DNA of 64,000 nucleotides from Bacteroidota bacterium (GTDB lineage Bacteria > Bacteroidota > Bacteroidia > Bacteroidales > F082), in the NCBI GenBank assembly GCA_018830105.1, contig JAHJTC010000016.1, positions 124,001 through 188,000 of the forward strand, in the 5' to 3' direction. A program made the translations under genes and the position numbers. Under the pieces are notes generated by a model. It ran no database searches and was not told the origin of the DNA. It was given only the letters and a program-made list of their open reading frames with translations. This document shows, in pieces, positions 15,958 through 24,552 of this stretch; position 1 is the stretch's first letter; each line of letters opens with the position of its first letter.

Positions 15958-17094
15958 TTACGATTCCTTTTCAACAAACTCCAAAACTGCATCCGTAACA
16001 TATTTCAGACTTTCTTCATCAAATTCGGTGTGAATAGGGAGTGAAATAACTGTTTTGGACAGCTTTTCCGTTACCGGGAAATCGCCCCGTTTGTATCTTG
16101 GATCGAGGTAAGCCTTTTGCATATGCAGCGGCACCGGATAATAAATGGCGCTGGCAATGCCTTTCGCCTGCAGATGTTCCATGAGTTTCTGGCGGTCAAT
16201 GCAATGCGTTACGAGGGTGTATTGATGAAACACATGTGTTGTAAATGCAGCTGTTGCAGGTGTTATCAGCTTATCGCAGGCTTTAAATGCTTTGTTGTAA
16301 TAATTGGCAGCAAAACGGCGCGCTTCGGCATATTCGTCCAAGTGTTTCAATTTGATGTCAAGCACCGCTGCCTGAATGCTGTCGAGCCGTGAATTTACAC
16401 CTATAGAATCATGATAATAGCGCACTTCCATTCCGTGGTTTACAATGACGCGCATTTTTTTGGCGAGTTCATCATCATGTGTAAAAATGGCTCCGCCATC
16501 GCCATAGCAACCCAGGTTTTTGCTTGGAAAGAATGAAGTGCAACCAATATGACCAATAGTACCGGCTTTTACTACACGGCCATCAGCGGCTGTATAATCT
16601 GCTCCAATGGCTTGGGCATTGTCTTCGATCACATATAAATTATGTCTTTTGGCAATATCCATAACTGCATCCATATCAGCGCATTGACCGAAAAGATGCA
16701 CCGGAACGATCGCTTTTGTTTTCGAAGTAATCGCTTTTTCGATGGCTTGGGGATCAATATTGAAAGTGTCTTTGTCAACGTCCACCAAAACGGGTGTAAG
16801 TTTCAGTAAAGCAATCACTTCAGCGGTTGCAATAAAGGTAAAGGAGGTGGTAATAACTTCGTCACCGGGCTTCAGATCGAGTGCCATCATGGCCACCTGT
16901 AGGGCATCTGTTCCGTTTGCGCAGGGAATCACATGCTTCACGCCCAGGTATTGCTCCAGATTTTGCTGAAACTGTTTCACGGCAGGGCCGTTGATAAAAC
17001 TGGTGTTCGTAAGGATTTCAGCTATTGCAGCATCAACTTCGGGTTTAATTTTTTGATATTGACCAGCCAGGTCAACCATAGGAATTTGCATCAT
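15958..17094 (-). CDS. DegT/DnrJ/EryC1-family sugar aminotransferase (WbpE-like)
   Basis: This 378-residue PLP enzyme transfers an amino group to a nucleotide-activated keto-sugar, as used in surface polysaccharide building. Family marks are CANGTDALQVAMMAL (PLP phosphate region), PVHLFGQCADMD, VIEDNAQAIGA (Asp that holds the pyridine nitrogen), and SFFPSKNLGCYGDGG with the Schiff-base Lys. The closest remembered relative is WbpE/WlbC, acting on UDP-3-keto-GlcNAcA. The gene stands alone with its own promoter and terminator, so the exact sugar is unknown. Start ATG 17094 or the adjacent ATG three bases downstream would both work. Confidence 0.88.
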   Translation of the reverse strand: MMQIPMVDLAGQYQKIKPEVDAAIAEILTNTSFINGPAVKQFQQNLEQYLGVKHVIPCANGTDALQVAMMALDLKPGDEVITTSFTFIATAEVIALLKLTPVLVDVDKDTFNIDPQAIEKAITSKTKAIVPVHLFGQCADMDAVMDIAKRHNLYVIEDNAQAIGADYTAADGRVVKAGTIGHIGCTSFFPSKNLGCYGDGGAIFTHDDELAKKMRVIVNHGMEVRYYHDSIGVNSRLDSIQAAVLDIKLKHLDEYAEARRFAANYYNKAFKACDKLITPATAAFTTHVFHQYTLVTHCIDRQKLMEHLQAKGIASAIYYPVPLHMQKAYLDPRYKRGDFPVTEKLSKTVISLPIHTEFDEESLKYVTDAVLEFVEKES

Positions 17095-17116
17095 ACTTTA
17101 GGTGTTTAAATTCAGT

Positions 17117-17124
17117 TTGCAAAT
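17117..17124 (-). promoter_or_regulatory. -7 promoter element of the aminotransferase
   Basis: TACATTTG on the minus strand, about 23 bases before the start. Confidence 0.55.
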
Positions 17125-17234
17125 GTATTGATAAAAAATTAACAATGTTTTTGTATCGATCAAACTTCTGTGTCTTTTTACCGGTACGACATTAAATTTT
17201 CACAGGATTTGATGGCTTTGTGATCATTTTAGTG

Positions 17235-17242
17235 TAGCTTTG
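17235..17242 (+). promoter_or_regulatory. -7 promoter element of the aspartase fusion
   Basis: TAGCTTTG matches TAnnTTTG, 33 bases before ATG 17275. Confidence 0.6.
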
Positions 17243-17274
17243 TGAATTAATTAACAAGTAAATTTATTTGTGTT

Positions 17275-19116
17275 ATGGAGCTTATAGATAAGGTATTGCT
17301 GATAAAGCATATCGAGTTGTTTAAAGGATTGAGTGAAGAGGAGCTGGCTTTTATCGCCGGTCACACCCAGGAGGTTAAGTTTGGAACGAATGCGCTTTTG
17401 TTTGAAGAGAACACATCCCGTGAGCTTATTTTCCTGATCGTTAGTGGAAAAATTGAGCTGTTTAAGACAACAGCTTTTGGCGAGGAACAAATCATCACCT
17501 ATTTTGGTCGTCACGATTTTTTGGGCGAAGGCTCGCTGATGGAGGATTCTCCGCATTCCACCTCGGCCCGTGCCAAAGAGGAAAGCCATGTGCTAACACT
17601 TTCAAAGGCTGTTTTCAAAACTTCGGGCGCTATTGCATTGGCAATTTTTTCTAATATCACCCGTGTGGTTTCGCGCCGCATGCGTTATGCCAATACCAAA
17701 GCCCTCAATATCACCACCCAATACGAATCGGGCAAAACCCGAAAAGAACATGATTTGCTTGGTGAGCGCGATGTTCCCTACGAATATTATTATGGTGTTC
17801 AAACCCTCAGAGCACTCGAAAATTTCAATATCAGTGGGATTACCCTGAACTTTTTCCCTGATTTGGTGAAGTCGCTGGCCATGGTAAAAATGGCTGCCGC
17901 CAAAGCCAATCTTGAGCTGAAGTTGCTGCCCGACGAAATGGCAAAAGCGATAATTCAGGCCTGTCAGGAAATCATGAACAACCGCTTTCTGTCACAATTT
18001 GTTGTTGATATGATTCAGGGTGGGGCAGGCACTTCCACCAATATGAACGCCAATGAGGTGATTGCGAATCGTGCCCTCGAAATTTTAGGCAAAGAACGCG
18101 GGCAGTATGAATTTTGCCATCCTAACAATCATGTCAACCTCTCACAGAGTACCAACGATGCTTATCCAACAGCTATAAAAATTGCCCTGATCAAAGCCAA
18201 TGAAAAACTTGTTGATGTGCTTCAACAGATGATCGCGGTGCTCCATCAAAAAGGCCGTGAGTTTGCCAAAGTTATCAAAATGGGTCGCACCCAGCTACAG
18301 GATGCGGTGCCCATGACGTTGGGACAGACTTTTGAAGCTTTTGCAGTGACCATGGAAGAAGAGGTGCAGCAGCTGAACCGCTCTGCGGCATTATTTCTGG
18401 AAGTTAATATGGGCGGCACAGCAATCGGAACAGGCATAAATGCAGATCCGCAATACAGCGAAAAAGTGATTCCACATTTAAGACTGATTACCGGAATGGA
18501 CATCAGGCTGGCGCGTAACCTTGTTGAAGCAACGCAGGATACCGGCGATTTTGTGACCTATTCAGGCAGTTTGAAACGCCTGGCTACTAAGTTGTCCAAA
18601 ACTTCTAACGACCTGCGTTTGCTGTCATCGGGGCCGCGTGCCGGACTCAACGAAATAAACCTGCCGCCCATGCAGCCTGGTTCAACGATCATGCCCGGAA
18701 AAGTTAATCCTGTGATCCCGGAAGTGGTCAACCAGATTGCTTTTAAAGTAATTGGCAACGACTTAACCGTAGCCCTTGCTGCCGAAGCCGGGCAGCTCGA
18801 ACTCAATGTAATGGAACCGGTGATTGTACAAAGTCTGTTCGAGTCGATCGAGATGCTGAAAAATGGCATGAAAGTATTATCGCACCGATGCATTGCAGGA
18901 ATCACAGCAAACGAAGCGCATTGCAGGCATACCGTGCTGCATTCAATCGGATTGGTAACGGCATTGAATCCTTTTATCGGTTATGAAGCTTCAACCCTCA
19001 TTGCCAAAGAAGCGCTCGAAACCGGAGCTAGTGTGTATGAGCTGGTGCTTGAAAAGGGCTTGCTTTCAAAAGCTGAGCTGGATAAAATTTTAGCTCCTGA
19101 AAATATGATCCACTAA
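17275..19116 (+). CDS. aspA: Aspartate ammonia-lyase with N-terminal cyclic-nucleotide-binding-like domain
   Basis: This 613-residue protein joins two modules. Residues 1-125 are a cNMP (CRP-like) beta-roll with VSGKIELFK and a phosphate-binding-cassette-like FLGEGSLMEDSPHSTSARA. Residues about 155-613 are a full aspartase, which deaminates aspartate to fumarate and ammonia. It shows LLGERDVPYEYYYGVQTLRA at its start, GGAGTSTNMNANEV, SQSTNDAYPTA, and the lyase signature GSTIMPGKVNP. A normal aspartase is about 470 residues, so the extra 150 are a real fusion, with no stop or frameshift at the joint. The Arg that usually contacts the cyclic-nucleotide phosphate is replaced by His (SPHSTS), so ligand binding is uncertain. 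A nitroreductase follows after four bases. Confidence 0.92.
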   Translation: MELIDKVLLIKHIELFKGLSEEELAFIAGHTQEVKFGTNALLFEENTSRELIFLIVSGKIELFKTTAFGEEQIITYFGRHDFLGEGSLMEDSPHSTSARAKEESHVLTLSKAVFKTSGAIALAIFSNITRVVSRRMRYANTKALNITTQYESGKTRKEHDLLGERDVPYEYYYGVQTLRALENFNISGITLNFFPDLVKSLAMVKMAAAKANLELKLLPDEMAKAIIQACQEIMNNRFLSQFVVDMIQGGAGTSTNMNANEVIANRALEILGKERGQYEFCHPNNHVNLSQSTNDAYPTAIKIALIKANEKLVDVLQQMIAVLHQKGREFAKVIKMGRTQLQDAVPMTLGQTFEAFAVTMEEEVQQLNRSAALFLEVNMGGTAIGTGINADPQYSEKVIPHLRLITGMDIRLARNLVEATQDTGDFVTYSGSLKRLATKLSKTSNDLRLLSSGPRAGLNEINLPPMQPGSTIMPGKVNPVIPEVVNQIAFKVIGNDLTVALAAEAGQLELNVMEPVIVQSLFESIEMLKNGMKVLSHRCIAGITANEAHCRHTVLHSIGLVTALNPFIGYEASTLIAKEALETGASVYELVLEKGLLSKAELDKILAPENMIH

Positions 19117-19120
19117 AACC

Positions 19121-19630
19121 ATGAGCATGTTAAAGACCATTTTTAGAAGAAGAAGTATCCGAAAATTTAAGGAAGTGCCTTTGCAGGAGGAAGAAATCAG
19201 CATGATGCTGAAATCAGCAATGGCAGCTCCTTCGGCCAATAACCTGAAAGCCTGGCACTTTATGGTGATCGACAAAAGAGAACTCCTTGATCAGCTGGCC
19301 GAAATTCATCCTTATGGCAAAATGCTGAAACAGGCACCTGCAGCAATTCTGGTGTGTGGCGATATCCAAAAGCAGGCTGTTATGGGCTATTTAGCACTGG
19401 ATTGTACTGCTGCAACACAGAATATATTGTTGGCTGCCACAGCGATGAAGATTGGCAGCGTGTGGCTTGGGGTGTATCCGCGCGAGCAAAGGATGGACGC
19501 GATCAGCAAGCAGCTTAAGCTTCCGGAGCATATTAGGCCAATATCACTCATTGCTTTAGGCTTTGCCGACGAAAATAAACCCGCTAATAACCCATGGACG
19601 CCAGAAGTGATTCACAATAATAAATGGTGA
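19121..19630 (+). CDS. Nitroreductase-family FMN oxidoreductase
   Basis: This 169-residue protein of the nitroreductase fold is normally an FMN-dependent dimer using NAD(P)H. The N-terminal RRRSIRKFKEVPLQEEE and AMAAPSANNLKAW are the FMN phosphate and ring-binding blocks. GSVWLGVYP and LIALGFADE are the later conserved strands. At 169 residues it belongs to the short class, whose physiological substrates are mostly unknown. It begins four bases after the aspartase fusion, so the two are co-transcribed; a shared role in anaerobic redox or fumarate metabolism is possible but unproven. Confidence 0.88.
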   Translation: MSMLKTIFRRRSIRKFKEVPLQEEEISMMLKSAMAAPSANNLKAWHFMVIDKRELLDQLAEIHPYGKMLKQAPAAILVCGDIQKQAVMGYLALDCTAATQNILLAATAMKIGSVWLGVYPREQRMDAISKQLKLPEHIRPISLIALGFADENKPANNPWTPEVIHNNKW

Positions 19631-19639
19631 CGTTTAGCG

Positions 19640-22600
19640 CTAGTTTTTTAAGAAAGGCACTTTATTGCCGGGTTTAAGGATCATGCCTTTGTTTTTCCGG
19701 GCGTCGATCACGACTTCCATGTCATTTTCGAAACGGATATGGCGCACAAATTCGTCTTCGTAAAAAGCCTGCTGCTTATTGAGGAATCCAAGATCGTAAG
19801 AACCATCTTTGATAAAAGGGTTTATCGTGAAATAGCCAACGCCAAATGAGGTCAGGTTTTGGAAGAAATGAGTGCCCTGACTAGGGTCGATGCGGTAATT
19901 TTCAAGGCCTGATTCAATAATGATTCTTGCGGCCGAAATTTGTGGCCACTTAACCGGAATGCCCAGCCAGGGATCGCTTGAGCCCCACCGACCGGGCCCG
20001 ATGAGAATATAATTTCTGTTTTCTTCCAGAAATTTTGCATTAAGCTTGCCAACCAATTCAGCTATTTCGCGCGTTTTCGCTGAATTGAAAGCATCAGGTT
20101 TTACATAAACAAAATCGCGCAGTCCTTTAATAAGGCCATTGCCCAGGGTGTGATCTGCCGTGATAATACAATCCTCCTTCTGGATGCCTCCCAAATCGAT
20201 GTCCATTGATTCGTTCATGCTTACAATAGGCCTGATTTGAAGCACATAAAACATTTTAATGGCCTCTTTAGGCTTGTTGAGCTCTACGGCAAATTCAATC
20301 TCAATTGGTTTACGCATTTCCTTTTGACCAACACGCAACACCTCCTGTAAGATGTCAGCCATCGGAAAAGTATTGTATTTCAGTATATTGGCGAATGTCA
20401 CCAATTTTTTCCCACCTTGGTGATAGCCATCGCGAAGCATATGATTTTCAAAATCGTAAGTAGAGCAAACCAAGCGTAATGAGCCATCCTTATCGGCTTC
20501 ATTAATCCTCATTTTGAGCAAATTGGCCGCGTCATCTACAGCCGGATGAAAACTATCAGGATCCAGGTTCAGGGCATAAAAAGTCTTTTGTGTTTCGCGC
20601 AGGGCGAGATCGGGCTGACTGGTCTGCAGCACTTTGTTGGGGTGTTTTGGCGAGAAACGGATGGACTGGCCGCCATCTACAATCATTTTTCCCAAACCCA
20701 GTGCAATGTTTGCAATGCCATCTTCAGGCTTTTCGGGCGGAATAGGGTAGAAGTTAATAGAACGTGCCACCCCCGAACAGGCAGGATAATAATGCCGGTT
20801 GTATTTTTTTCCGCATACCTCCTGCATCACGATGGCCATCTTTTCTTCATCAATCATATTTTTGGTAGCCGTCATATAAGCTTTGCTGTCGGCAAAAAAA
20901 GCCGATGCATATACACTCTTGATCGCATTACTCAGCATTTTAATCATGGTGCGTTCGTCGTGCTCAATTACCGGAATCATATAGGTGGAGTAAATCCCTG
21001 CAAAAGGCTGGTAGTGGCTGTCTTCGAGCAAACTTGATGAGCGGATGGCAATGGGGTTTCTGATCACCGAAATAAGGGTGTAGAGGTCTTCATGGATACG
21101 AAAAGGCAGACGCGCTTCAATAAAATGGTTTAAAATCTCTTCATCAGTGGCGTCTTCTGAGAGCGCAATGGTGTAGAGGTTGTTTTCTTCCATGAAATCA
21201 TCGAAAACATCCGTGCACAGTACCACCGTTCGGGGAATGCCGATGGTTACTCCGTCGAATTTATTATTGAGGCGATTGCGTTTTATCAGCGAGTCGAGAA
21301 AGGCCAGACCGCGCGCTTTTCCGCCAATAGAGCCCTGGCCGATACGCGTAAAAGAAAGGTATTCGTCGAAACTTTCGCGATTGAATTCTGCAATTACTCC
21401 CCTGGCTTTGTTGAGCCTGAAATGGGCGATTGCATCGAAAACAAAACGTTTGGTATCATCGCAATCCAGGAAGTCTTCGGGCACGAAAAGTTTAAACAAA
21501 TCAGCCAATGGAAACAAAGCCCTGGCGCGCAGCCATTTCGACAGGTGATTGCGCTGGATGTGGTATTGCAGCGCGTTGTTGGGCACCTGAAAAATTTTCT
21601 CCTGCAACGATTTCAAATCCGAGGCACGCATAACTTCCTGATGCGTTTCAGGATCTTTAAAAACAAAATCGCCAAAAGCAAAGTATTCTTTAATAAATCG
21701 GCGCAGTTCAAGCGAAAGTGTTTTGGAGTTTTTGTTGATGAAACCGACTTTTATTTCTTTAGCAATTTCCTCATTTTTAGCATCTGACGACTGCAATAGA
21801 AGCGGCATGTATTTGTCGTTTTTCTTAACAACCTTACACAGCCTGATGCCGGCTTGCGGATCTGTAATTCCTTCGCGGGTGTAAGAAATATCGGAAATGA
21901 TGCCCAAAATATTTTGTTTGTACTTTTTATACAGCTCAATGGCTTCCTCGTAAGTGGTCGCCAGCAAAATTTTCGGACGACCACGCATCCGCAGCATTTT
22001 CTGGTGTTCGTTTAGGCCTTCCGTCATAAAGGACTTCGACTGCTTGAAAATAATTTTGTAGATGTTAGGCAGGTAACTGCTGTAAAATCTAACGGAATCC
22101 TCAACAAGGATAATGCATTGAACGCCAATGTCAACGATATCATGCTCGGCATTCATCTTGTCCTCAATAAGCTTGATGATGGCCAATAAAATATCTGCAT
22201 TGCCCAGCCAGTTGAACACATAGTCGATTCCGCGCAACTCGTTTCTGTCAATTTTTAAGGAGAGCTCTCTCGAAAAGGGCGTAAGCACCACGATGGGCAC
22301 ATCCGGGTAGTCGGCTTCGATACGGTCGGCCAGCTTATAGGTCTCTTTTTCCTCGGCGCTAAGCATCTCTATCACCAGATCGATTTTTTCGTTCTTCATA
22401 ATATCAGCAACCTCATCCGGATTGCTGGTAAGAATGAAACTGGGCGGATAGCGCAGGTTAAGAGATACATATTCGTTAAAAATCTGTTCGTCAATACGAC
22501 CATCTTCTTCCAGTATAAAGGCATCGTAAACGGATGAGATAAGCAGCACATGATAAATGCGCTTTTTCATCAGACTTGTAAATGAGGTGTCGCTAAATGA

Positions 22601-22648
22601 AAATTTCCGGTTCAGTAAATCTGGACGTGAAGGAGTCATAGGTTGCAT
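19640..22648 (-). CDS. Receiver-like/PEP-synthase (PPDK N-terminal) fusion protein
   Basis: This large cytoplasmic protein has 1002 residues from ATG 22648. That start is preferred because a TAnnTTTG promoter lies at 22677-22684, downstream of the longer ORF start at 22690. Residues about 20-160 are receiver-like. A second receiver-like unit follows (IILVEDSVRFYSS, GIISDISY with a candidate Asp, LLLQSSD). From about residue 440 comes a PEP synthase/pyruvate-phosphate-dikinase ATP-grasp region (GQGSIGGKARGLAFLD, AIRSSSLLEDS, GLGKMIVDGG). The phosphohistidine swivel and PEP-binding domains are absent, so it cannot be a normal PEP synthase. A regulatory or unusual phosphotransfer role is inferred. 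Confidence 0.8.
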   Translation of the reverse strand: MQPMTPSRPDLLNRKFSFSDTSFTSLMKKRIYHVLLISSVYDAFILEEDGRIDEQIFNEYVSLNLRYPPSFILTSNPDEVADIMKNEKIDLVIEMLSAEEKETYKLADRIEADYPDVPIVVLTPFSRELSLKIDRNELRGIDYVFNWLGNADILLAIIKLIEDKMNAEHDIVDIGVQCIILVEDSVRFYSSYLPNIYKIIFKQSKSFMTEGLNEHQKMLRMRGRPKILLATTYEEAIELYKKYKQNILGIISDISYTREGITDPQAGIRLCKVVKKNDKYMPLLLQSSDAKNEEIAKEIKVGFINKNSKTLSLELRRFIKEYFAFGDFVFKDPETHQEVMRASDLKSLQEKIFQVPNNALQYHIQRNHLSKWLRARALFPLADLFKLFVPEDFLDCDDTKRFVFDAIAHFRLNKARGVIAEFNRESFDEYLSFTRIGQGSIGGKARGLAFLDSLIKRNRLNNKFDGVTIGIPRTVVLCTDVFDDFMEENNLYTIALSEDATDEEILNHFIEARLPFRIHEDLYTLISVIRNPIAIRSSSLLEDSHYQPFAGIYSTYMIPVIEHDERTMIKMLSNAIKSVYASAFFADSKAYMTATKNMIDEEKMAIVMQEVCGKKYNRHYYPACSGVARSINFYPIPPEKPEDGIANIALGLGKMIVDGGQSIRFSPKHPNKVLQTSQPDLALRETQKTFYALNLDPDSFHPAVDDAANLLKMRINEADKDGSLRLVCSTYDFENHMLRDGYHQGGKKLVTFANILKYNTFPMADILQEVLRVGQKEMRKPIEIEFAVELNKPKEAIKMFYVLQIRPIVSMNESMDIDLGGIQKEDCIITADHTLGNGLIKGLRDFVYVKPDAFNSAKTREIAELVGKLNAKFLEENRNYILIGPGRWGSSDPWLGIPVKWPQISAARIIIESGLENYRIDPSQGTHFFQNLTSFGVGYFTINPFIKDGSYDLGFLNKQQAFYEDEFVRHIRFENDMEVVIDARKNKGMILKPGNKVPFLKN

Positions 22649-22676
22649 TTTTAGTGGTCGATGATGGACCAAGCAG

Positions 22677-22684
22677 CAAATATA
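22677..22684 (-). promoter_or_regulatory. -7 promoter element of the 19640 gene
   Basis: TATATTTG on the minus strand, about 29 bases before ATG 22648. It decides the start. Confidence 0.6.
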
Positions 22685-22884
22685 ATACATTAAAGCCTGA
22701 TAGCGTTTTGTAGTTTGTGGCTTTGCTTAAGATAATTTTTAGGGAGAAAGTCAGGGCTAAAGCCCTTGTGCGTGCTGAGTTTTTAAGATCCATGGCCTGA
22801 TGACCGTGGTTAATGTTAATCCGGCCTTATCCATAGCGTCATGAGTTTAACAGGTTTAAGTGGCTGTTTGAGCCTGTTCGGGAA

Positions 22885-22972
22885 CAAGCCTGCCTGCCTT
22901 CAGCAGATAAACCTGGCCGTCAGATCTGCCTGGCAGCAGACAGGTCTACCTGGCAGCAGACAGGCAGATCGT
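22885..22972. repeat. CTGCCTG-type palindromic and tandem repeats
   Basis: Two tandem 20-bp units, TCTGCCTGGCAGCAGACAGG and TCTACCTGGCAGCAGACAGG, lie at about 22925-22964. They are preceded by CCTGCCTGCC and followed by CAGATC. The motif is related to the palindrome nested in the BIME copies at 113-511. The surrounding region 22700-23130 has no recognised gene. Confidence 0.65.
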
Positions 22973-23060
22973 GTAAAGATATACAGTGTAGCATTTGAAA
23001 CTCATTATCGGGAAAACTAAAAACCGGCTGGTGGTTTTGAGAGATCAAAAGGCATGCAGG

Positions 23061-23115
23061 CTTGATCTCGACCACTATGAATCAGCCACTGTGCTTTATA
23101 GACAAAATCTAAATA
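23061..23115 (+). repeat. 55-bp direct repeat, copy 1
   Basis: Begins CTTGATCTCGACCACTATGA and matches 23534-23588 with about seven mismatches. The two copies bracket the small gene at 23217. Confidence 0.75.
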
Positions 23116-23159
23116 AGGGGGGTATGGACGAAATAATTTGCTTGTTCCATAAACTATTG

Positions 23160-23167
23160 TAGATTTG
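23160..23167 (+). promoter_or_regulatory. -7 promoter element of the 40-residue gene
   Basis: TAGATTTG matches TAnnTTTG. A TTTGCTTG stretch about 20 bases upstream could supply the -33 TTTG element. Confidence 0.6.
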
Positions 23168-23216
23168 TTTACGTTAATTAAATAGTTAATTAACAAACGT
23201 TCCAAAAATTGTTGTT

Positions 23217-23339
23217 ATGATCGCTGTAATTGTAATTTCGTCCTTCGCATTACTGGGTGTAGTTGCTTTGATTCATGCAATTAGAAACGCTCCACTTATC
23301 GAGGAAAAAAGCGACAGCAATATTGGATCGGGCAACTAG
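23217..23339 (+). CDS. Small single-span membrane protein, 40 residues
   Basis: The frame ATG 23217 to TAG 23339 encodes 40 residues: one hydrophobic span (about residues 2-22, IAVIVISSFALLGVVALIHA), then a charged tail with IEEKSDSN. It is too short for usual gene callers. A promoter-like element is 50 bases upstream and a strong terminator starts 25 bases after the stop, so the unit looks like a complete monocistronic gene. No family was recognised. A small inner-membrane regulator or a toxin-like peptide are both possible. It lies between two 55-bp direct repeats. Confidence 0.6.
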   Translation: MIAVIVISSFALLGVVALIHAIRNAPLIEEKSDSNIGSGN

Positions 23340-23364
23340 TTTATGCGGGATGAACGGAAGAAAG

Positions 23365-23395
23365 AGCCCGGGCACTGATAATGTCCGGGCTTTTG
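23365..23395 (+). terminator. Terminator of the 40-residue gene
   Basis: AGCCCGGGCA pairs with TGTCCGGGCT (one G-U), followed by TTTTG. Confidence 0.8.
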
Positions 23396-23533
23396 CTTTA
23401 AGGCAAGTTTTGAAGGGCTTGCAACACGGCTCAGCTATTTAGTGTCTGTCCATAATGTCCGATATCTGTGTTGCTACAAAAATTTTAAATCCTCGAATAC
23501 TTTAGTATACTGCGGTTTAAAATTTTTATGCGC

Positions 23534-23588
23534 CTTGATCTCGATCATTATGAATCAGCCACTGGACTTTATAGACAAACTCTATTTA
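23534..23588 (+). repeat. 55-bp direct repeat, copy 2
   Basis: Second copy of the repeat at 23061. Its last three bases form the stop codon of the FKBP gene on the other strand. Immediately upstream (about 23474-23528) an imperfect inverted repeat, AAAATTTTAAATCC/GGTTTAAAATTTT, adds further palindromic structure. Confidence 0.7.
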
Positions 23589-24212
23589 GCCGCACTGACA
23601 ACTGCCAATTCCCTGACCTTGCAGTTCGGGTGGGTTTCCACAAACACCGCAGCTTTCGTCATCATGATGATGCGCATGGTCATGGCCGTTTCCGCCGCAA
23701 CAGCTGTCGTTGGGAGTGCCGCACCCACAGCCTGAAGGAGCAGGATTAAGCTCTTCGTAAGTGGCTTCGCGCACATTGATTACCTGCCCTGAGGTATGGA
23801 GCTCTTTTCCGGCAAGTGGATGGTTAAAATCCATTTTCACCGTTTCACCATCGATTGCCAGGATACGCCCTTCAAAAGGGTTGCCATCACTATCCATCAT
23901 CGGAACAGTTTTTCCGAGCTGAAGGGTATCGGCTTTTAATTCGCCGTTAACAACGAAGGCAGCTTTCGGCACATCCATCAAAAGCTCCTCGCGAAACGGA
24001 CCAAAAGCTTCATCTGCTTCGATTACAAAATCAAAGCTATCGCCTGATTTAAGGCCGATCAAACGGTTTTCAAAGCTTGGTAACACACGGCCCGTGCCGA
24101 AAAGCATGGTACGCGGGTTCTCTGCTGTGGCAGATTCCAGAATTTCGCCATCTGGCTGATTTACCTTGATTTGGTAGCTTAAAATGCCAACTTTTTGCGT
24201 TTCAATTACCAT
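23586..24212 (-). CDS. SlyD-type FKBP peptidyl-prolyl isomerase with metal-binding tail
   Basis: This 208-residue protein starts at ATG 24212 (MVIETQKVG); a longer frame would begin inside the promoter. Residues 1-70 and 125-160 form the FKBP fold, and about 70-125 form the insert-in-flap chaperone domain, as in SlyD (FGTGRVLPSFENRLIGLKSGD, DEAFGPF, DFNHPLAGKELH). It should catalyse proline isomerisation and bind unfolded proteins in the cytoplasm. The last 50 residues are rich in Cys and His (SGCGCGTPNDSCC, GHDHAHHHDDESCGVCG, SCQCG), a tail that in SlyD binds nickel or other metals. Here it is more Cys-rich than the His-rich E. coli tail. Confidence 0.9.
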   Translation of the reverse strand: MVIETQKVGILSYQIKVNQPDGEILESATAENPRTMLFGTGRVLPSFENRLIGLKSGDSFDFVIEADEAFGPFREELLMDVPKAAFVVNGELKADTLQLGKTVPMMDSDGNPFEGRILAIDGETVKMDFNHPLAGKELHTSGQVINVREATYEELNPAPSGCGCGTPNDSCCGGNGHDHAHHHDDESCGVCGNPPELQGQGIGSCQCG

Positions 24213-24275
24213 AATAATATGTAGTTTATTGAATGATTCATAAATGAAGTGATGTGTGTTCGCAAAACACTGCGG

Positions 24276-24283
24276 CAAAAGTA
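24276..24283 (-). promoter_or_regulatory. -7 promoter element of the FKBP gene
   Basis: TACTTTTG on the minus strand, 64 bases before ATG 24212. Confidence 0.55.
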
Positions 24284-24552
24284 AGACTATTTCTTATTTA
24301 GAACAGTTAAAAATAAGAAATATCACTTTTGACGATGAACGGATTCAATTTGATGCATTGAAGAAAAAGTTTTTTGAGGAATATATCTTAATTCTATAAT
24401 TAAAATTGGGGTTTCAGACAATCTTCTTAATTTTGCAGCGCATGCACAATCAATCAGCTGAATTTTTTTTAAGATTGTATTTGTGTAATAGAAAATTTTT
24501 GCCTTATTTTGCACTCCCATTTTCAGGGGATTCATCTTAAACAGAAAGCGCC

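Noticed and set aside
22925..22964. CRISPR-like array
   Set aside because: Only two adjacent 20-bp units without spacers and no cas genes nearby; it is a tandem repeat.
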